A stretch of 64,000 nucleotides of DNA from Saccharibacillus brassicae (lineage in GTDB: Bacteria; Bacillota; Bacilli; Paenibacillales; Paenibacillaceae): assembly GCF_006542275.1 (NCBI RefSeq), contig NZ_CP041217.1, positions 3,474,501-3,538,500 of the forward strand. Direction: 5' to 3'. Below are positions 51,504 to 61,388 of the stretch, piece after piece; the first letter of the stretch is position 1, and every line of letters begins with the position of its first letter. The position numbers and the translations under genes are program-made. The notes under the pieces are model-generated. The model had not been told where the DNA came from and did no database searches. It was given only the letters and a program-made list of their open reading frames with translations.

Positions 51504-53567
51504 ATGAGCGAACACAAAGACAAGTCGACGACACCGAGCCGCAAAGAGCGCAAGCTGCTGACGGCCAAAGAAGAAAAGAAAAAAAACAGGGGCTCCGGCA
51601 AAAAGCCGGCCGCACCCAAACGCAGCGCCAAACCGGCAGGCGGCGCAAGCGATTCCGCTTCCGCGGGCAGCCGTCCGGCGCAGGCGCCGGGCGATCGCCC
51701 GGCCGCGTCCGGCGCGCAGCGGCGGTTGTCCGCTGCGGCAGGCGGAGCTCGCGGCGCACGCGGTCCTTCCGCGGGCGGCAGCCGCCCGGCAGGACCTCGT
51801 TCGGCGAAGCCCGCGGACGCGGGTGAGCGCCTCACGCCCGCCGAGCGCTACGAGAAGCGCCAGAGCGAGCGCGTCGCCGGCGCGCCGGTGACGGGCAGCA
51901 CGTCCGGCAAGCCGTACGCGGGCGACAAGGGCAGAGGCCCGACGTCGGGCCAGCCGTATGCCGGCGGCAAGGTCAAAGCGGCCCGCACGGCGGCCGCGCG
52001 CAGCCAGGTGCAGGCTTCGGCCGACACGGGCGCGCAAGGGCTGCCCAAGCCGGCGCGTCCGCACAGCGCGGCCGCGGCGCCGGGCAAGAAGCCTTACGCG
52101 GGCGCAGGCGGCGCGGCGGCCAGACCGGCGGCGTCCCCGGCCGATGCCGAGCAGGTCAAGCTCGGCGACGTGATCGTCGTGACGATCAAGCGGATCGGCA
52201 TCAACGGCGAAGGCGTCGGCTATTTCCGCCGCAAAGCGGTCTTTATCGACGGCGCGATCACAAACGAAGTCGTCAAGGCGGAAGTGCTGGAGACGCACGA
52301 GAAGTTCCTCAAGGCGAAGCTGGTCGAAGTGGAGAAAAGATCGCCCGACCGCGTGGAACCGCCTTGTCCCGTATTCGGCATCTGCGGCGGCTGCCAGATC
52401 CAGCATATCTCGTACGAAGGCCAGCTCCGCGCCAAGCTTGAGATCGTGCGCGAAGCGTTCAGCCGCTACGCGAACCTGAGCGATCTCAAGATCAAGCCGA
52501 CGCTCGGTATGGACCATCCGTGGGATTACCGGAACAAAGCGCAGCTTCAGGTCGAGCGCCGCGACGTCAAAGGCTCCAAGAGCGAGATCGTGGCCGGCCT
52601 GTACGAGATCGGCAGCCACGAGATCGTCGATATCAGCGGCTGCCCGATCCAGCATCCGCAGGTCAACCGCGCGATCGACCGCGTCAAGGCCGTGCTCGGC
52701 GAGCTGAACATCCCGCTGTCCAAAGGCGACAGCCGCGGCGGGCGCAGCGACATCAAAGACAGCGGCACGCGCAAAGGCGTCCGTACCATCGTCGTGCGCA
52801 GCGGCTTCCAGTCCGGCGAGATCCAGGTCACGCTCGTCACCGAGACGGCCGATCTGCCGCGTCAGGAAGAGCTGATCGAGCGTCTGCGCCTCGAACTGCC
52901 GGAAATGAGCGGGTTGTCGATCAACGTGAACCCGCTCAAGACTCCGCTGATCTTCGGCGAGCGCACGATCAGCCTGTGGGGCAGCGAAGCGATGAGCGAT
53001 TCGCTCGGCGACCTGAACTTCACGCTGTCGCCGCGCGCGTTCTTCCAGCTGAACCCAGAGCAGACGATCAAGCTGTACGAGACCGTCCGCGCCGCGGCCG
53101 CGCTCACCGGCAAAGAGACCGTCGTCGACGCCTACTGCGGCACCGGCACGATCGGCCTGTGGCTGGCGCCTTACGCCGCCGAAGTGCGCGGCATTGAGAT
53201 CATCCCGGAAGCGGTCGCCGACGCGACGCGCAACGCCGAGCAGAACGGCCGCGATAACGCGACCTTCTTCGAAGGCGAAGCCGAAGAGCTGCTGCCGCGC
53301 TGGGCGAAGGACGGCCTGAGACCCGACGTGATCGTCGCCGATCCGCCGCGCACGGGCCTCGACCGCAAGTTCCTGGAGACGATCCTGCGCGCGAAGCCGA
53401 AGAAATTCGTCTACGTCTCGTGCAACCCGTCCACGCTCGCCAAAGACTGCAAAGTGCTGCTCGACGGCGGCTACGAGATCCAATCCGTTCAGCCCGTGGA
53501 CATGTTCCCGCAGACGAGCCAGGTCGAAGCGGTGACGGTTCTGGTGCAAAAAGAGACGGCGAAATAA
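51504..53567 (+). CDS. RlmCD-type 23S rRNA (uracil-C5) methyltransferase, paralogue with long N-terminal extension
   Basis: 687 residues. The first 215 are a basic, Ala/Gly/Pro/Lys-rich tail with recurring GKPYAG and GQPYAGG motifs. Then a TRAM domain (about 218-275; TIKRIGINGEGVGYFRRKAV), the Fe-S cysteine set (PCPVFGICGGC plus SGCPIQH), SAM motif VDAYCGTGTIGLW, and the catalytic VYVSCNPSTLAKDC. It makes 5-methyluridine in rRNA and is comparable to Bacillus YfjO. Unlike the 4969 gene it has no insertion in the core. ATG 51504 with GGAGAG upstream. Which uridine each paralogue modifies cannot be deduced. Confidence 0.9.
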   Translation: MSEHKDKSTTPSRKERKLLTAKEEKKKNRGSGKKPAAPKRSAKPAGGASDSASAGSRPAQAPGDRPAASGAQRRLSAAAGGARGARGPSAGGSRPAGPRSAKPADAGERLTPAERYEKRQSERVAGAPVTGSTSGKPYAGDKGRGPTSGQPYAGGKVKAARTAAARSQVQASADTGAQGLPKPARPHSAAAAPGKKPYAGAGGAAARPAASPADAEQVKLGDVIVVTIKRIGINGEGVGYFRRKAVFIDGAITNEVVKAEVLETHEKFLKAKLVEVEKRSPDRVEPPCPVFGICGGCQIQHISYEGQLRAKLEIVREAFSRYANLSDLKIKPTLGMDHPWDYRNKAQLQVERRDVKGSKSEIVAGLYEIGSHEIVDISGCPIQHPQVNRAIDRVKAVLGELNIPLSKGDSRGGRSDIKDSGTRKGVRTIVVRSGFQSGEIQVTLVTETADLPRQEELIERLRLELPEMSGLSINVNPLKTPLIFGERTISLWGSEAMSDSLGDLNFTLSPRAFFQLNPEQTIKLYETVRAAAALTGKETVVDAYCGTGTIGLWLAPYAAEVRGIEIIPEAVADATRNAEQNGRDNATFFEGEAEELLPRWAKDGLRPDVIVADPPRTGLDRKFLETILRAKPKKFVYVSCNPSTLAKDCKVLLDGGYEIQSVQPVDMFPQTSQVEAVTVLVQKETAK

Positions 53568-53638
53568 TCCGCGCATCGGCGCGAGCCGCCGGATTTAACG
53601 GTGGACCCGCTCTCCGGAGGGCAGGTTCGAACGTGCCA

Positions 53639-53677
53639 AGCAGCCCGGCTCTCCCAAGGGAGAGCCGGGCTGCTTTT
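53639..53677 (+). terminator. Terminator after the second rRNA methyltransferase gene
   Basis: AGCAGCCCGGCTCTCCC and GGGAGAGCCGGGCTGCT form a 17-bp perfect stem with an AA loop, followed by TTT. Confidence 0.95.
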
Positions 53678-53913
53678 GCATCCTGGCAGATACGGTTTTA
53701 ATACGCCGCGATCGGCAGAATCCGGCATCTTTTTTGCTTTTTGACGCTGCGGCAAGCCCCGGCTGTATAACGAACCGTATTCATCAAGCAGCGGTTTGAT
53801 TTGGAGGCCGTTTTTTGTTTTTTGTGCCGAATCGCGCTTTGGGACTTGGCATTTGAACGGCAATGCGTTTAGGATAGTAGAGTTAACGATCATACGACAG
53901 AGAGGTTTTTCAA
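53678..53913. other. Intergenic region before the dus gene
   Basis: No gene. TTGGCA near 53847 and TAGTAG-like boxes near 53873-53880 may form the promoter; nothing else stands out. Confidence 0.35.
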
Positions 53914-54876
53914 ATGACGATGAATTTCTGGCAGGATCTGCCCAGACCCTTTTTCATATTGGCTCCGATGGAAGACGTCACGGACGTCGTGTTCCGCCAT
54001 GTGGTGAGCGCGGCGGCCAAGCCGGACGTGTTCTTCACGGAGTTTGCGAATACGGAAAGTTACTGCCATCCGGCCGGGCGCCACAGCGTACGCGGCCGCT
54101 TGGCGTTCACGGCGGACGAGCAGCCGATCGTCGCCCATATTTGGGGAGACAAGCCGGAATATTTCCGGCAGATGAGTCTCGGCATGGCGGAAGACGGCTT
54201 CAGGGGCATCGACCTCAACATGGGCTGCCCCGTACCGAACGTGGCGGAGAACGGCAAAGGCAGCGGCCTGATCTGCCGTCCGGAACTTGCGGCGGAGATC
54301 GTGCAGGCATCCAAAGCCGGCGGTCTGCCGGTCAGCGTGAAGACGCGCCTCGGCTTCAGTTCGCTGGATGAATGGCGCGGCTGGCTGACGCATATTTTGC
54401 GGCAGGACATCGCGAATCTGTCGATCCATCTGCGCACCCGCGACGAGATGAGCAAAGTCGACGCGCACTGGGAGCTCATTCCCGAGATCAAGCAGCTGCG
54501 CGACGAGATCGCGCCGCAGACGCTGCTGACGATCAACGGCGATATTCCGGACCGGCAAAAAGGGCTGGAGCTCGCGGAGCGGTACGGCGTGGACGGCATC
54601 ATGATCGGGCGCGGCATTTTCCACAATCCGTTCGCGTTCGAACGTGAAGCGGCGGAGCACGGCAGCCCGGAACTGCTTGACCTGCTGCGGCTGCATCTGG
54701 ACCTGCACGACCATTATTCGGCAACGCTTGAGCCGCGTCCGTTCAAGGCGCTGCCGCGCTTTTTCAAAATTTACGTGCGCGGATTCCGCGGAGCGAACGA
54801 GCTGCGCGCCAAGCTGATGGAAGCCAAATCGACGGACGAAGTGCGGGCGGGATTGGCGGCGTTCGAGCGTCGGTAG
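53914..54876 (+). CDS. dus: tRNA-dihydrouridine synthase
   Basis: 320 residues of the Dus family: FMN-dependent enzyme that reduces uridine to dihydrouridine in tRNA with NADPH. It has the N-terminal [18 protein letters not shown], the catalytic Cys105 in [20 protein letters not shown], the VKTRLGF strand, and the FMN phosphate region [17 protein letters not shown] 53914 with AGAGAGG upstream. It lies 129 bases before a histidine kinase gene on the same strand and shows no terminator between, but a functional link is not implied. Confidence 0.93.
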   Translation: MTMNFWQDLPRPFFILAPMEDVTDVVFRHVVSAAAKPDVFFTEFANTESYCHPAGRHSVRGRLAFTADEQPIVAHIWGDKPEYFRQMSLGMAEDGFRGIDLNMGCPVPNVAENGKGSGLICRPELAAEIVQASKAGGLPVSVKTRLGFSSLDEWRGWLTHILRQDIANLSIHLRTRDEMSKVDAHWELIPEIKQLRDEIAPQTLLTINGDIPDRQKGLELAERYGVDGIMIGRGIFHNPFAFEREAAEHGSPELLDLLRLHLDLHDHYSATLEPRPFKALPRFFKIYVRGFRGANELRAKLMEAKSTDEVRAGLAAFERR

Positions 54877-55005
54877 GTGTTTTCCTTAATTTTTATCAAA
54901 ACATTAAATATTACCATAATTTCATCTATGCTTACGGATTTACATGGTATACTTGCCCCAAACAGCCGGCGAACGTCGGGAACCGGCATGGGGGGGCGTA
55001 TTCAA

Positions 55006-56424
55006 GTGATTGAGTTCGATAATCCGTTACGTTCTTTGACGCGCACGATCAGCGGCAGCCACGTTTTGTATTTGTACGAAGATTTGCGCCATTATATCGA
55101 CAGTGCGGCCGCTTATGCGCTGACCTGCTTGAATCAAGGGCATCGAATATTGATCATAGAAAACGATTATTGCAAAAAAGCGATCGAGCGCAAGCTGGCG
55201 GAATCGTGGATCGACGAACGGCTCGAACATGTCCATTTCGTCGACAACTTCGATTTTTACCAAAAGCACGGCGAGTTTCAAGGGTGCTTGACGCGCAAGC
55301 ATTTCGAATCGATCATGCGGCCGTTTTTGGAAGAGGAGATCTCGATTCGGACCTGGGCGCATATCCAGTGGAAGCCGCAGCCGCATATCGAAGCGAAGCT
55401 GGAAGAATTCGAAGTGATGGCCGATTGCAGCGTCAAGGAGCAGAACCTGATCTCGGTCTGCGCGTACGACGCCAAAGCCATTTCCGCTTCCCTGCAAACG
55501 TCGCTGATGCGCTCGCACGAATATTTGATGACGGATCGGGAATTTATCGTCTCGGGGCTGTACCGGAACCCGAATTCCGAGCGGGTCATCCATCCTTCGA
55601 TGGCGCTGCAGGAAAAGCTGCTGCTGGAGCACAAGCAGCTGCTGATCGACAAAGAAGCCGCCGAACGCGCCAACCGGGCCAAAGACGAGTTCATCGCCAC
55701 GATGAACCATGAGATTCGTACGCCGATGAACGGCGTGCTCGGCATGGCCGACTTGCTCGCGGAGACGACACTCGACGGGGATCAGGCCGCCTACGTGGAA
55801 ATCATTCGCAAAAGCGGCTCGTCCCTGCTGCAAATCGTCAACGACATTTTGGACTTTTCCAAAATCGGGTCGGTCCGGGAATCGTCCCCGGAAGAACCGG
55901 TGCACATTCGGGACTGCGTCGCCGAAGTGGCCGACCTGCTGCAGGCGGCGCGGCTCGGCAAAGATCTCGCGCTCGACGTGAACATCGAAGACGACGTGCC
56001 CGAGACGCTGCTGGGCGATCCGCATCCGATCCGGCAGATTCTGTTCAACCTGCTCGGCAACGCGATCAAATTTACGCAGCGGGGCAGCATCTCGATCGAG
56101 GTGTCCCTGCTGCCGGGCAGCGAAGAAGGCCGCAGCCGGCTCCGATTCCGGATCGCGGATTCCGGGGCCGGCATTCCCCGGGCGCATTGGCGCAAAGTGT
56201 TCCAACCGTTCTATCAGGTCGACGGGGGACTCAGCCGCGGCGCGGAAGGCACGGGATTGGGTCTGGCGATTTCGAAAAAGCTGGTGGAGCGGATGAACGG
56301 GCAGATCGGGATCGAACCTTCGCCGAACGGCGGGACGACGATCGCGTTCACGGTCGAGTTGGGCGAATTTCCGTCCCGGGCGCGGCCCGGCGGATCTTCG
56401 AACGGTCCGCAGGCGGAAGCTTAG
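55006..56424 (+). CDS. Histidine kinase with N-terminal MEDS domain
   Basis: 472 residues from GTG 55006 with GGGGGGCG upstream; ATG 54988 and a longer frame to 54877 are open. The first 190 residues are a RecA-like MEDS domain ([40 protein letters not shown]), a sensor found in DcmR-type regulators. Then a short coiled coil ([18 protein letters not shown]), the phosphoacceptor His235 in [16 protein letters not shown], and an ATPase domain with [20 protein letters not shown] and [14 protein letters not shown]. No membrane helix, so it is cytoplasmic. No response regulator gene adjoins it. Confidence 0.88.
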   Translation: MIEFDNPLRSLTRTISGSHVLYLYEDLRHYIDSAAAYALTCLNQGHRILIIENDYCKKAIERKLAESWIDERLEHVHFVDNFDFYQKHGEFQGCLTRKHFESIMRPFLEEEISIRTWAHIQWKPQPHIEAKLEEFEVMADCSVKEQNLISVCAYDAKAISASLQTSLMRSHEYLMTDREFIVSGLYRNPNSERVIHPSMALQEKLLLEHKQLLIDKEAAERANRAKDEFIATMNHEIRTPMNGVLGMADLLAETTLDGDQAAYVEIIRKSGSSLLQIVNDILDFSKIGSVRESSPEEPVHIRDCVAEVADLLQAARLGKDLALDVNIEDDVPETLLGDPHPIRQILFNLLGNAIKFTQRGSISIEVSLLPGSEEGRSRLRFRIADSGAGIPRAHWRKVFQPFYQVDGGLSRGAEGTGLGLAISKKLVERMNGQIGIEPSPNGGTTIAFTVELGEFPSRARPGGSSNGPQAEA

Positions 56425-56609
56425 AATGAGGCGGGAACAAACAGGGCGGCCGATTTTTCGCCGCCTTGTTTTCGTGTGCCATTTTAAAAGAAACGTGTTC
56501 GATTCCCGTCTATACGAACGTTCGGCGCAAAGTTACGATAAAAGCAGGAAAAACCGTCGTCAACGAAGAAAGATCGACAGAGCGGTCCACGCAAAGGGAG
56601 GCTTCGCCA

Positions 56610-57686
56610 ATGAAAATGACTTGGAGATGGTACGGAGAAGGGAACGACAACGTCACGCTCGATCACGTTCGGCAAATTCCGGGCGTCATGGGCATCGTCT
56701 GGTCGCTGCACGACAAGGTGGCCGGCGAAGAATGGGAAATGGAACGGATTCGGGAAGAAGCCGACCGGATCACGGCCAAAGGATTCAGTCCGGCCGTCGT
56801 CGAAAGCGTTAACATTCACGACGATATCAAGATCGGCCTGCCTACGCGCGACAAGTACATCGACAAATACATCGACACGATCCGCAAATTGTCCACGGTA
56901 GGCGTCAAAGTCATCTGCTACAATTTTATGCCTGTGTTCGACTGGACGCGCACGGAATTGTACCGGGAACTGCCGGACGGCTCGAACGCGCTCTTTTACG
57001 AGAAAGCGGCCATTACCGACAATCCGCGGGACATGGTAGATCGCATTTTGGCAGGCGCGGGGGAGTTTACGATGCCGGGCTGGGAACCGGAGCGCCTGGC
57101 CAGGCTCGACGAATTGTTCGCGGCTTACGCCGACGTGACGGACGAGAAACTGGGCGACAATTTGCGGTATTTTCTGGAACGGGTCATCCCGGTCTGCGAA
57201 GAAGTGGACGTCAAAATGGCGATTCATCCCGACGATCCGGCCTGGCCGATCTTCGGCCTGCCGCGTATCGTGCGCAATCGGGAGAGTATCCGCCGGCTGC
57301 TGGACTTCGTCGACAGCCCGTATAACGGCCTGACTTTTTGTACCGGCTCGCTCGGCACCGATCTCCGCAACGACCTGCCGGCCATGATCCGCGAGTTCCA
57401 TGACCGGATCCATTTCGCGCATATCCGCAACGTCAAAGTGTTCGACAACGGCGACTTCATCGAAGTGTCGCATCGGGGACAAGACGGCAGCGTCGACGTG
57501 GCCGAAGTAGTCAGGGCTTACCACGAGACGAACTTCCAGGGCTACGTGCGTCCCGATCACGGACGGCATCTGTGGGGCGAAGAGAAAGACTGCCGTCCCG
57601 GTTATGGCCTGTACGACCGGGCACTGGGCATCATGTACCTGCTCGGAGTGTGGGACAGTCTCGACAACGCGAAGGGGGGAGCTTGA
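56610..57686 (+). CDS. uxuA: Mannonate dehydratase
   Basis: 358 residues. Converts D-mannonate to 2-keto-3-deoxygluconate in glucuronate breakdown; a Fe2+/Mn2+ TIM-barrel enzyme. It starts MKMTWRWYGEGNDNVTLDHV as UxuA does, and has the metal-ligand regions VKMAIHPDDPAWPIFGLPRI, FCTGSLGTDL, IHFAHIRNVK and GYVRPDHGRHLWGEE. ATG 56610 has AAAGGGAGG upstream; the frame is open to 56466. Its stop overlaps the start of uxuB without a gap, so the two form one operon. Confidence 0.95.
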   Translation: MKMTWRWYGEGNDNVTLDHVRQIPGVMGIVWSLHDKVAGEEWEMERIREEADRITAKGFSPAVVESVNIHDDIKIGLPTRDKYIDKYIDTIRKLSTVGVKVICYNFMPVFDWTRTELYRELPDGSNALFYEKAAITDNPRDMVDRILAGAGEFTMPGWEPERLARLDELFAAYADVTDEKLGDNLRYFLERVIPVCEEVDVKMAIHPDDPAWPIFGLPRIVRNRESIRRLLDFVDSPYNGLTFCTGSLGTDLRNDLPAMIREFHDRIHFAHIRNVKVFDNGDFIEVSHRGQDGSVDVAEVVRAYHETNFQGYVRPDHGRHLWGEEKDCRPGYGLYDRALGIMYLLGVWDSLDNAKGGA

Positions 57687-59300
57687 ATGGTTCGGTTAAC
57701 AGTGGACGGCCTGGCCGAGCGGGCGCAGTGGCAGGCCGCGGGAGTGGACCTGCCCAAGTTCGATCTTCGGCAGGTCGCGGCGAATACGGCGAAGCGCCCG
57801 GAGTGGGTCCATTTCGGAGCGGGCAACATCTTCCGCGGCTTCGTGGCGAACGCGCATCAGCGGCTGCTGGACAGCGGCCGGGCCGACACGGGCATCGTGG
57901 CCGTGAAATCGTCCGATGCCGGATCGTCCGGCCCGACGTACGGGCCCGACGACAATCTGACGCTCGCGGTGCTCATGAACGCCCAGGGCGACTTCAAGAT
58001 GAACGTGGTCGCGAGCCTCGTCGATACGATCGTGATCGGCAAAGGCCGCGCGAACGAGCGTCTGCGCCTGATCGCCATGTTCGAAAATCCGAGCCTGCGG
58101 ATGGCCAGCTTCACGATTACGGAAAAAGGCTATGCGCTGACCGGTCCGGGCGGGGACTTCGTGGATCTGGTCCGTGCCGATATGGAGAACGGTCCCGAAC
58201 AGCCGCGGCATACGATGAGCCTGGCGGCTTCGCTTGCTTACCGCCGCTATTTGAAAGGGCGGTACCCGATCGCTTTTGTCAGCATGGACAACTGTTCCCG
58301 CAACGGCGATCTGTTGAAGAACGCGCTGGTCACGATCGCCGAAGAATGGGAGCGGCGCGGCTTCACGGACAAAGGGTTCGTCGCTTATCTGCGCGATGAT
58401 GCCAAGACGGCTTTTCCGCTGTCGATGATCGACAAGATCACTCCGAGCCCGTCGGAGAAAGTCCGGGCGGCACTGGAGAAGCGGGGCATCGAAGGCATGG
58501 AGATCGCCGTCTCCAACAACTCGCATCGGGCTCCGTTCGTGAATGCGGAGATCAGCGAATATCTCGTGATCGAAGACCGCTTCCCGAACGGCCGTCCTCC
58601 GCTTGAAGAAGCGGGCGTAATCTTTACCGATCGCGCCACGGTGAACAAAGTGGAGACGATGAAAGTGACGACCTGCCTGAACCCGCTGCATACGGCGCTT
58701 GCCGTGTCCGGCTGCCTGCTCGGCTATACGTCGATCGCCGAAGAGATGCGCGACGCCTCGCTGCGCAAACTTGCGGAAACGATCGGGGTCGCGGAAGGAC
58801 TGCCCGTCGTCGTCGATCCCGGCATTCTCGACCCGCAGCTATTCGTGCGGGAAGTGCTGGACGAACGGTTCACCAATCCGTTCATCCCGGACACGCCGCA
58901 GCGTATCGCGACCGACACGTCGCAAAAAGTCGGTATCCGTTTCGGCGAGACGCTCAAAGCGTACGGCCGCAGGGACGATCTTGATCCGGCGTCGCTCACG
59001 GCGATTCCGCTCGCGCTCGCGCTCTGGTGCCGGTACCTGCTCGGCGTCGACGACAACGGCCGCACGTTCGTGCCGAGCCCGGACCCGATGCTGGGTACGC
59101 TGCAGAAGCGGCTGGCGTGCACCAAGCTCGGCGATACGACTTCGAATGTGCGCGCCATTCTGGAAGACACGCAGATCTTCGGCGTCGATCTGTACGAATT
59201 GGGAGTGGGGCACAAGATCGAAGGCATGTTCTACGAGCTGCTCGAAGGTCCCGGCGCGGTACGGGCAGCGCTTGACCGCTACATGCAAACGAACGCTTGA
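57687..59300 (+). CDS. uxuB: Fructuronate reductase / mannitol dehydrogenase family protein
   Basis: 537 residues of the polyol-specific long-chain dehydrogenase family. It would reduce fructuronate to mannonate with NADH, the step before UxuA. The N-terminus has WVHFGAGNIFRGFVANAHQR, an NAD-binding pattern, and the centre has FVSMDNCSRNGDLLKNALVT. The catalytic Lys region is VETMKVTTCLNPLHTALAVS. It is in the order uxuA-uxuB, its ATG lying immediately after the uxuA stop with AAGGGGGAG upstream. The specificity for fructuronate rather than another hexuronate is inferred from the pairing. Confidence 0.9.
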   Translation: MVRLTVDGLAERAQWQAAGVDLPKFDLRQVAANTAKRPEWVHFGAGNIFRGFVANAHQRLLDSGRADTGIVAVKSSDAGSSGPTYGPDDNLTLAVLMNAQGDFKMNVVASLVDTIVIGKGRANERLRLIAMFENPSLRMASFTITEKGYALTGPGGDFVDLVRADMENGPEQPRHTMSLAASLAYRRYLKGRYPIAFVSMDNCSRNGDLLKNALVTIAEEWERRGFTDKGFVAYLRDDAKTAFPLSMIDKITPSPSEKVRAALEKRGIEGMEIAVSNNSHRAPFVNAEISEYLVIEDRFPNGRPPLEEAGVIFTDRATVNKVETMKVTTCLNPLHTALAVSGCLLGYTSIAEEMRDASLRKLAETIGVAEGLPVVVDPGILDPQLFVREVLDERFTNPFIPDTPQRIATDTSQKVGIRFGETLKAYGRRDDLDPASLTAIPLALALWCRYLLGVDDNGRTFVPSPDPMLGTLQKRLACTKLGDTTSNVRAILEDTQIFGVDLYELGVGHKIEGMFYELLEGPGAVRAALDRYMQTNA

Positions 59301-59329
59301 ATCCGCTTTTGTACCGAATCGTTTCCGAG

Positions 59330-59359
59330 AAAGCCGACCCGAATCCGGGTCGGCTTTTT
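59330..59359 (+). terminator. Terminator after uxuB
   Basis: AAAGCCGACCC, GAAT loop, GGGTCGGCTTTTT; perfect 9-bp core stem. Confidence 0.9.
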
Positions 59360-59513
59360 GGCATGCGGAATGCAGTCGGCATTCCCGAAATCGGTTCAAT
59401 AGAATTGATCGATAGTGAAAGAAAAGCATTCGTTACTCTCCTTCAATCTGTTCCGGAAGCCGCTTACAATGAAAGAAAAGTTCAGGATCTTGACGAAGAG
59501 GGGGAGCAAAACG

Positions 59514-60470
59514 ATGCACAATACAGCTTCGAGGCCGGGCTCCGAACGGCCTACCGCAAAAAAGGCGAAAGTGAAAGCGCTTAGAGGACGTTGGGAGTCT
59601 CCGCTTGCCGGTTATCTGTTTCTGTCGCCCTGGCTGATCGGCTTTTTCATGCTGACGCTGGGTCCGATGTTCATGTCTTTGTACTACTCGTTTACGGATT
59701 ACTCGCTGCTCACCAAGCCGAATTGGGTCGGCGTGGAGAACTACAAAAACATTTTCACGAACGACGAAGTATTTGCTTCTTCGCTTCGGATCACGGTCCT
59801 GTTCGTACTCGTGACCGTGCCGCTGCGGCTGATGTTCGCCCTGGCAGTCGCGATGCTGCTGAACCGCAAGATCAAGGGCATTTCCTTTTACCGCACGATG
59901 GTCTATCTGCCTTCCCTGATCGGCACGAGCATCGCGGTCTCGATCCTGTGGAAAAACATTTTCAGCCGCAACGGCTTCATCAACGATTTTCTCGGCATTT
60001 TCGGCATCAAGGGACCGTCGTGGATCGCGGACCCGAACTATGCGCTGGGTACGCTGGTCCTGCTGATGGTCTGGCAGTTCGGTTCTTCGATGATCATCTT
60101 CCTCGCCGGGTTGAAGCAGGTCCCGACGGACTTGTACGAAGCTTCGTCCGTGGACGGCGCAAGCAAAGTCCGGCAGTTTTTCTCGATCACGCTGCCGATG
60201 CTGTCGCCGATCATTTTGTTCAACGCGATCCAGACGATGATCAACACGTTCCAGATGTTCACGCAGTCGTTCGTTATTACCGGAGGCGGCCCCGTCAAAT
60301 CGACATTCGTCTACGTCATGTATTTGTATGAAGAAGCGTTCACGAAGTTCCATATGGGTTATGCGTCCGCGTTGGCCTGGATTCTGCTCGTGCTGATCGG
60401 CGTATTCGCGGGCGTGCTGTTCGGTACTTCGAAATATTGGGTCTTCTACGAATCGCAGGGAGGGAAGTAA
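59514..60470 (+). CDS. ABC sugar transporter permease (first subunit)
   Basis: 318 residues from ATG 59514 with GAGGGGGAG upstream; upstream in-frame starts at 59415 and 59469 lack ribosome sites. Six membrane helices (first: PWLIGFFMLTLGPMFMSLYY) and the EAA loop EASSVDGASKVRQFFSITLP that contacts the ATPase. It belongs to the UgpA/LplB/AraP-like group of carbohydrate uptake permeases (CUT1). With the next gene it forms the channel pair. The binding protein and ATPase genes are not in the window. Confidence 0.9.
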   Translation: MHNTASRPGSERPTAKKAKVKALRGRWESPLAGYLFLSPWLIGFFMLTLGPMFMSLYYSFTDYSLLTKPNWVGVENYKNIFTNDEVFASSLRITVLFVLVTVPLRLMFALAVAMLLNRKIKGISFYRTMVYLPSLIGTSIAVSILWKNIFSRNGFINDFLGIFGIKGPSWIADPNYALGTLVLLMVWQFGSSMIIFLAGLKQVPTDLYEASSVDGASKVRQFFSITLPMLSPIILFNAIQTMINTFQMFTQSFVITGGGPVKSTFVYVMYLYEEAFTKFHMGYASALAWILLVLIGVFAGVLFGTSKYWVFYESQGGK

Positions 60471-60472
60471 AG

Positions 60473-61321
60473 ATGGCGTCCTACAAAAGAATCAAGCTCG
60501 GGCTCAGCCACCTGCTGCTGCTCGTAACCAGCCTCGTCATGATGTACCCGATTTTCTGGTGGGTAGGCGCGTCGCTCAAGACGAACGAAGAGATGAGCTC
60601 CGCCAACCTGTTCCCCAAAATTCCGCATTGGGAAAACTTCACGGAAGGCTGGGTGTCCGTTCCGAACTTCAGCTTTACCCACTTTTATATCAACACGTTT
60701 GAGCTGGTGCTCGGCGTCCTGTTCACCAGCGTCATCTCCTGCAGCCTCGTCGCCTTCGCGTTCGCGAGACTCGATTTTCCGTTAAGAAAGCTGTGGTTCT
60801 CGATCATGCTCGTGACGCTGATGCTGCCTACCCAGGTGACGATCGTCCCGCAGTACGTCATGTTCAGCAAATGGGGTTGGGTCGATACGTACCTGCCGTT
60901 CTACATCCCCCATCTGCTCGCCGGAGGGATCGGCGGTCCGTTCTTCATCTACCTGCTGGTGCAGTTTATGCGATCGGTACCGAGAGAGCTGGATGAAGCG
61001 GCCAAAATAGACGGATGTTCGTGGTTCGGCATCTACTGGCGCATCATGATCCCGCTCGTCAAGCCCGCTCTGGTCACGGTAGCGATCTACGCGTTCCTCT
61101 GGAATTGGGATGACTTCTTCGGACAGATGATCTATATTAATAACATCGAAAATTACACGATCAATCTGGCGCTGAAGTTGTTTATCGACTCTCAAGGTTC
61201 CGTTCCATGGGGACAAATGTTGGCTATGTCGCTGCTTTCCATTACGCCTTCCGTGTTGATTTTCTTTTTGGCGCAGAAGCATTTCGTGGAAGGGATATCC
61301 GCCGGCGCACTAAAAGGATAA
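60473..61321 (+). CDS. ABC sugar transporter permease (second subunit)
   Basis: 282 residues from ATG 60473 with GGGAGGGAAG upstream, 2 bases after the first permease stop. Six helices (LSHLLLLVTSLVMMYPIFWW first) and the EAA loop DEAAKIDGCSWFGIYWRIMI. This is the UgpE/AraQ-like partner, imports an oligosaccharide or hexuronide (inference from neighbours uxuAB). No terminator separates it from the histidine kinase gene, so the transport and sensing genes are probably one operon. Confidence 0.9.
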   Translation: MASYKRIKLGLSHLLLLVTSLVMMYPIFWWVGASLKTNEEMSSANLFPKIPHWENFTEGWVSVPNFSFTHFYINTFELVLGVLFTSVISCSLVAFAFARLDFPLRKLWFSIMLVTLMLPTQVTIVPQYVMFSKWGWVDTYLPFYIPHLLAGGIGGPFFIYLLVQFMRSVPRELDEAAKIDGCSWFGIYWRIMIPLVKPALVTVAIYAFLWNWDDFFGQMIYINNIENYTINLALKLFIDSQGSVPWGQMLAMSLLSITPSVLIFFLAQKHFVEGISAGALKG

Positions 61322-61388
61322 ATCAATTTATCGTAACAAACGAGCTGCGAGCGATCGCGGCTTTGTGCGTTACGACGGAGGGATGGAC

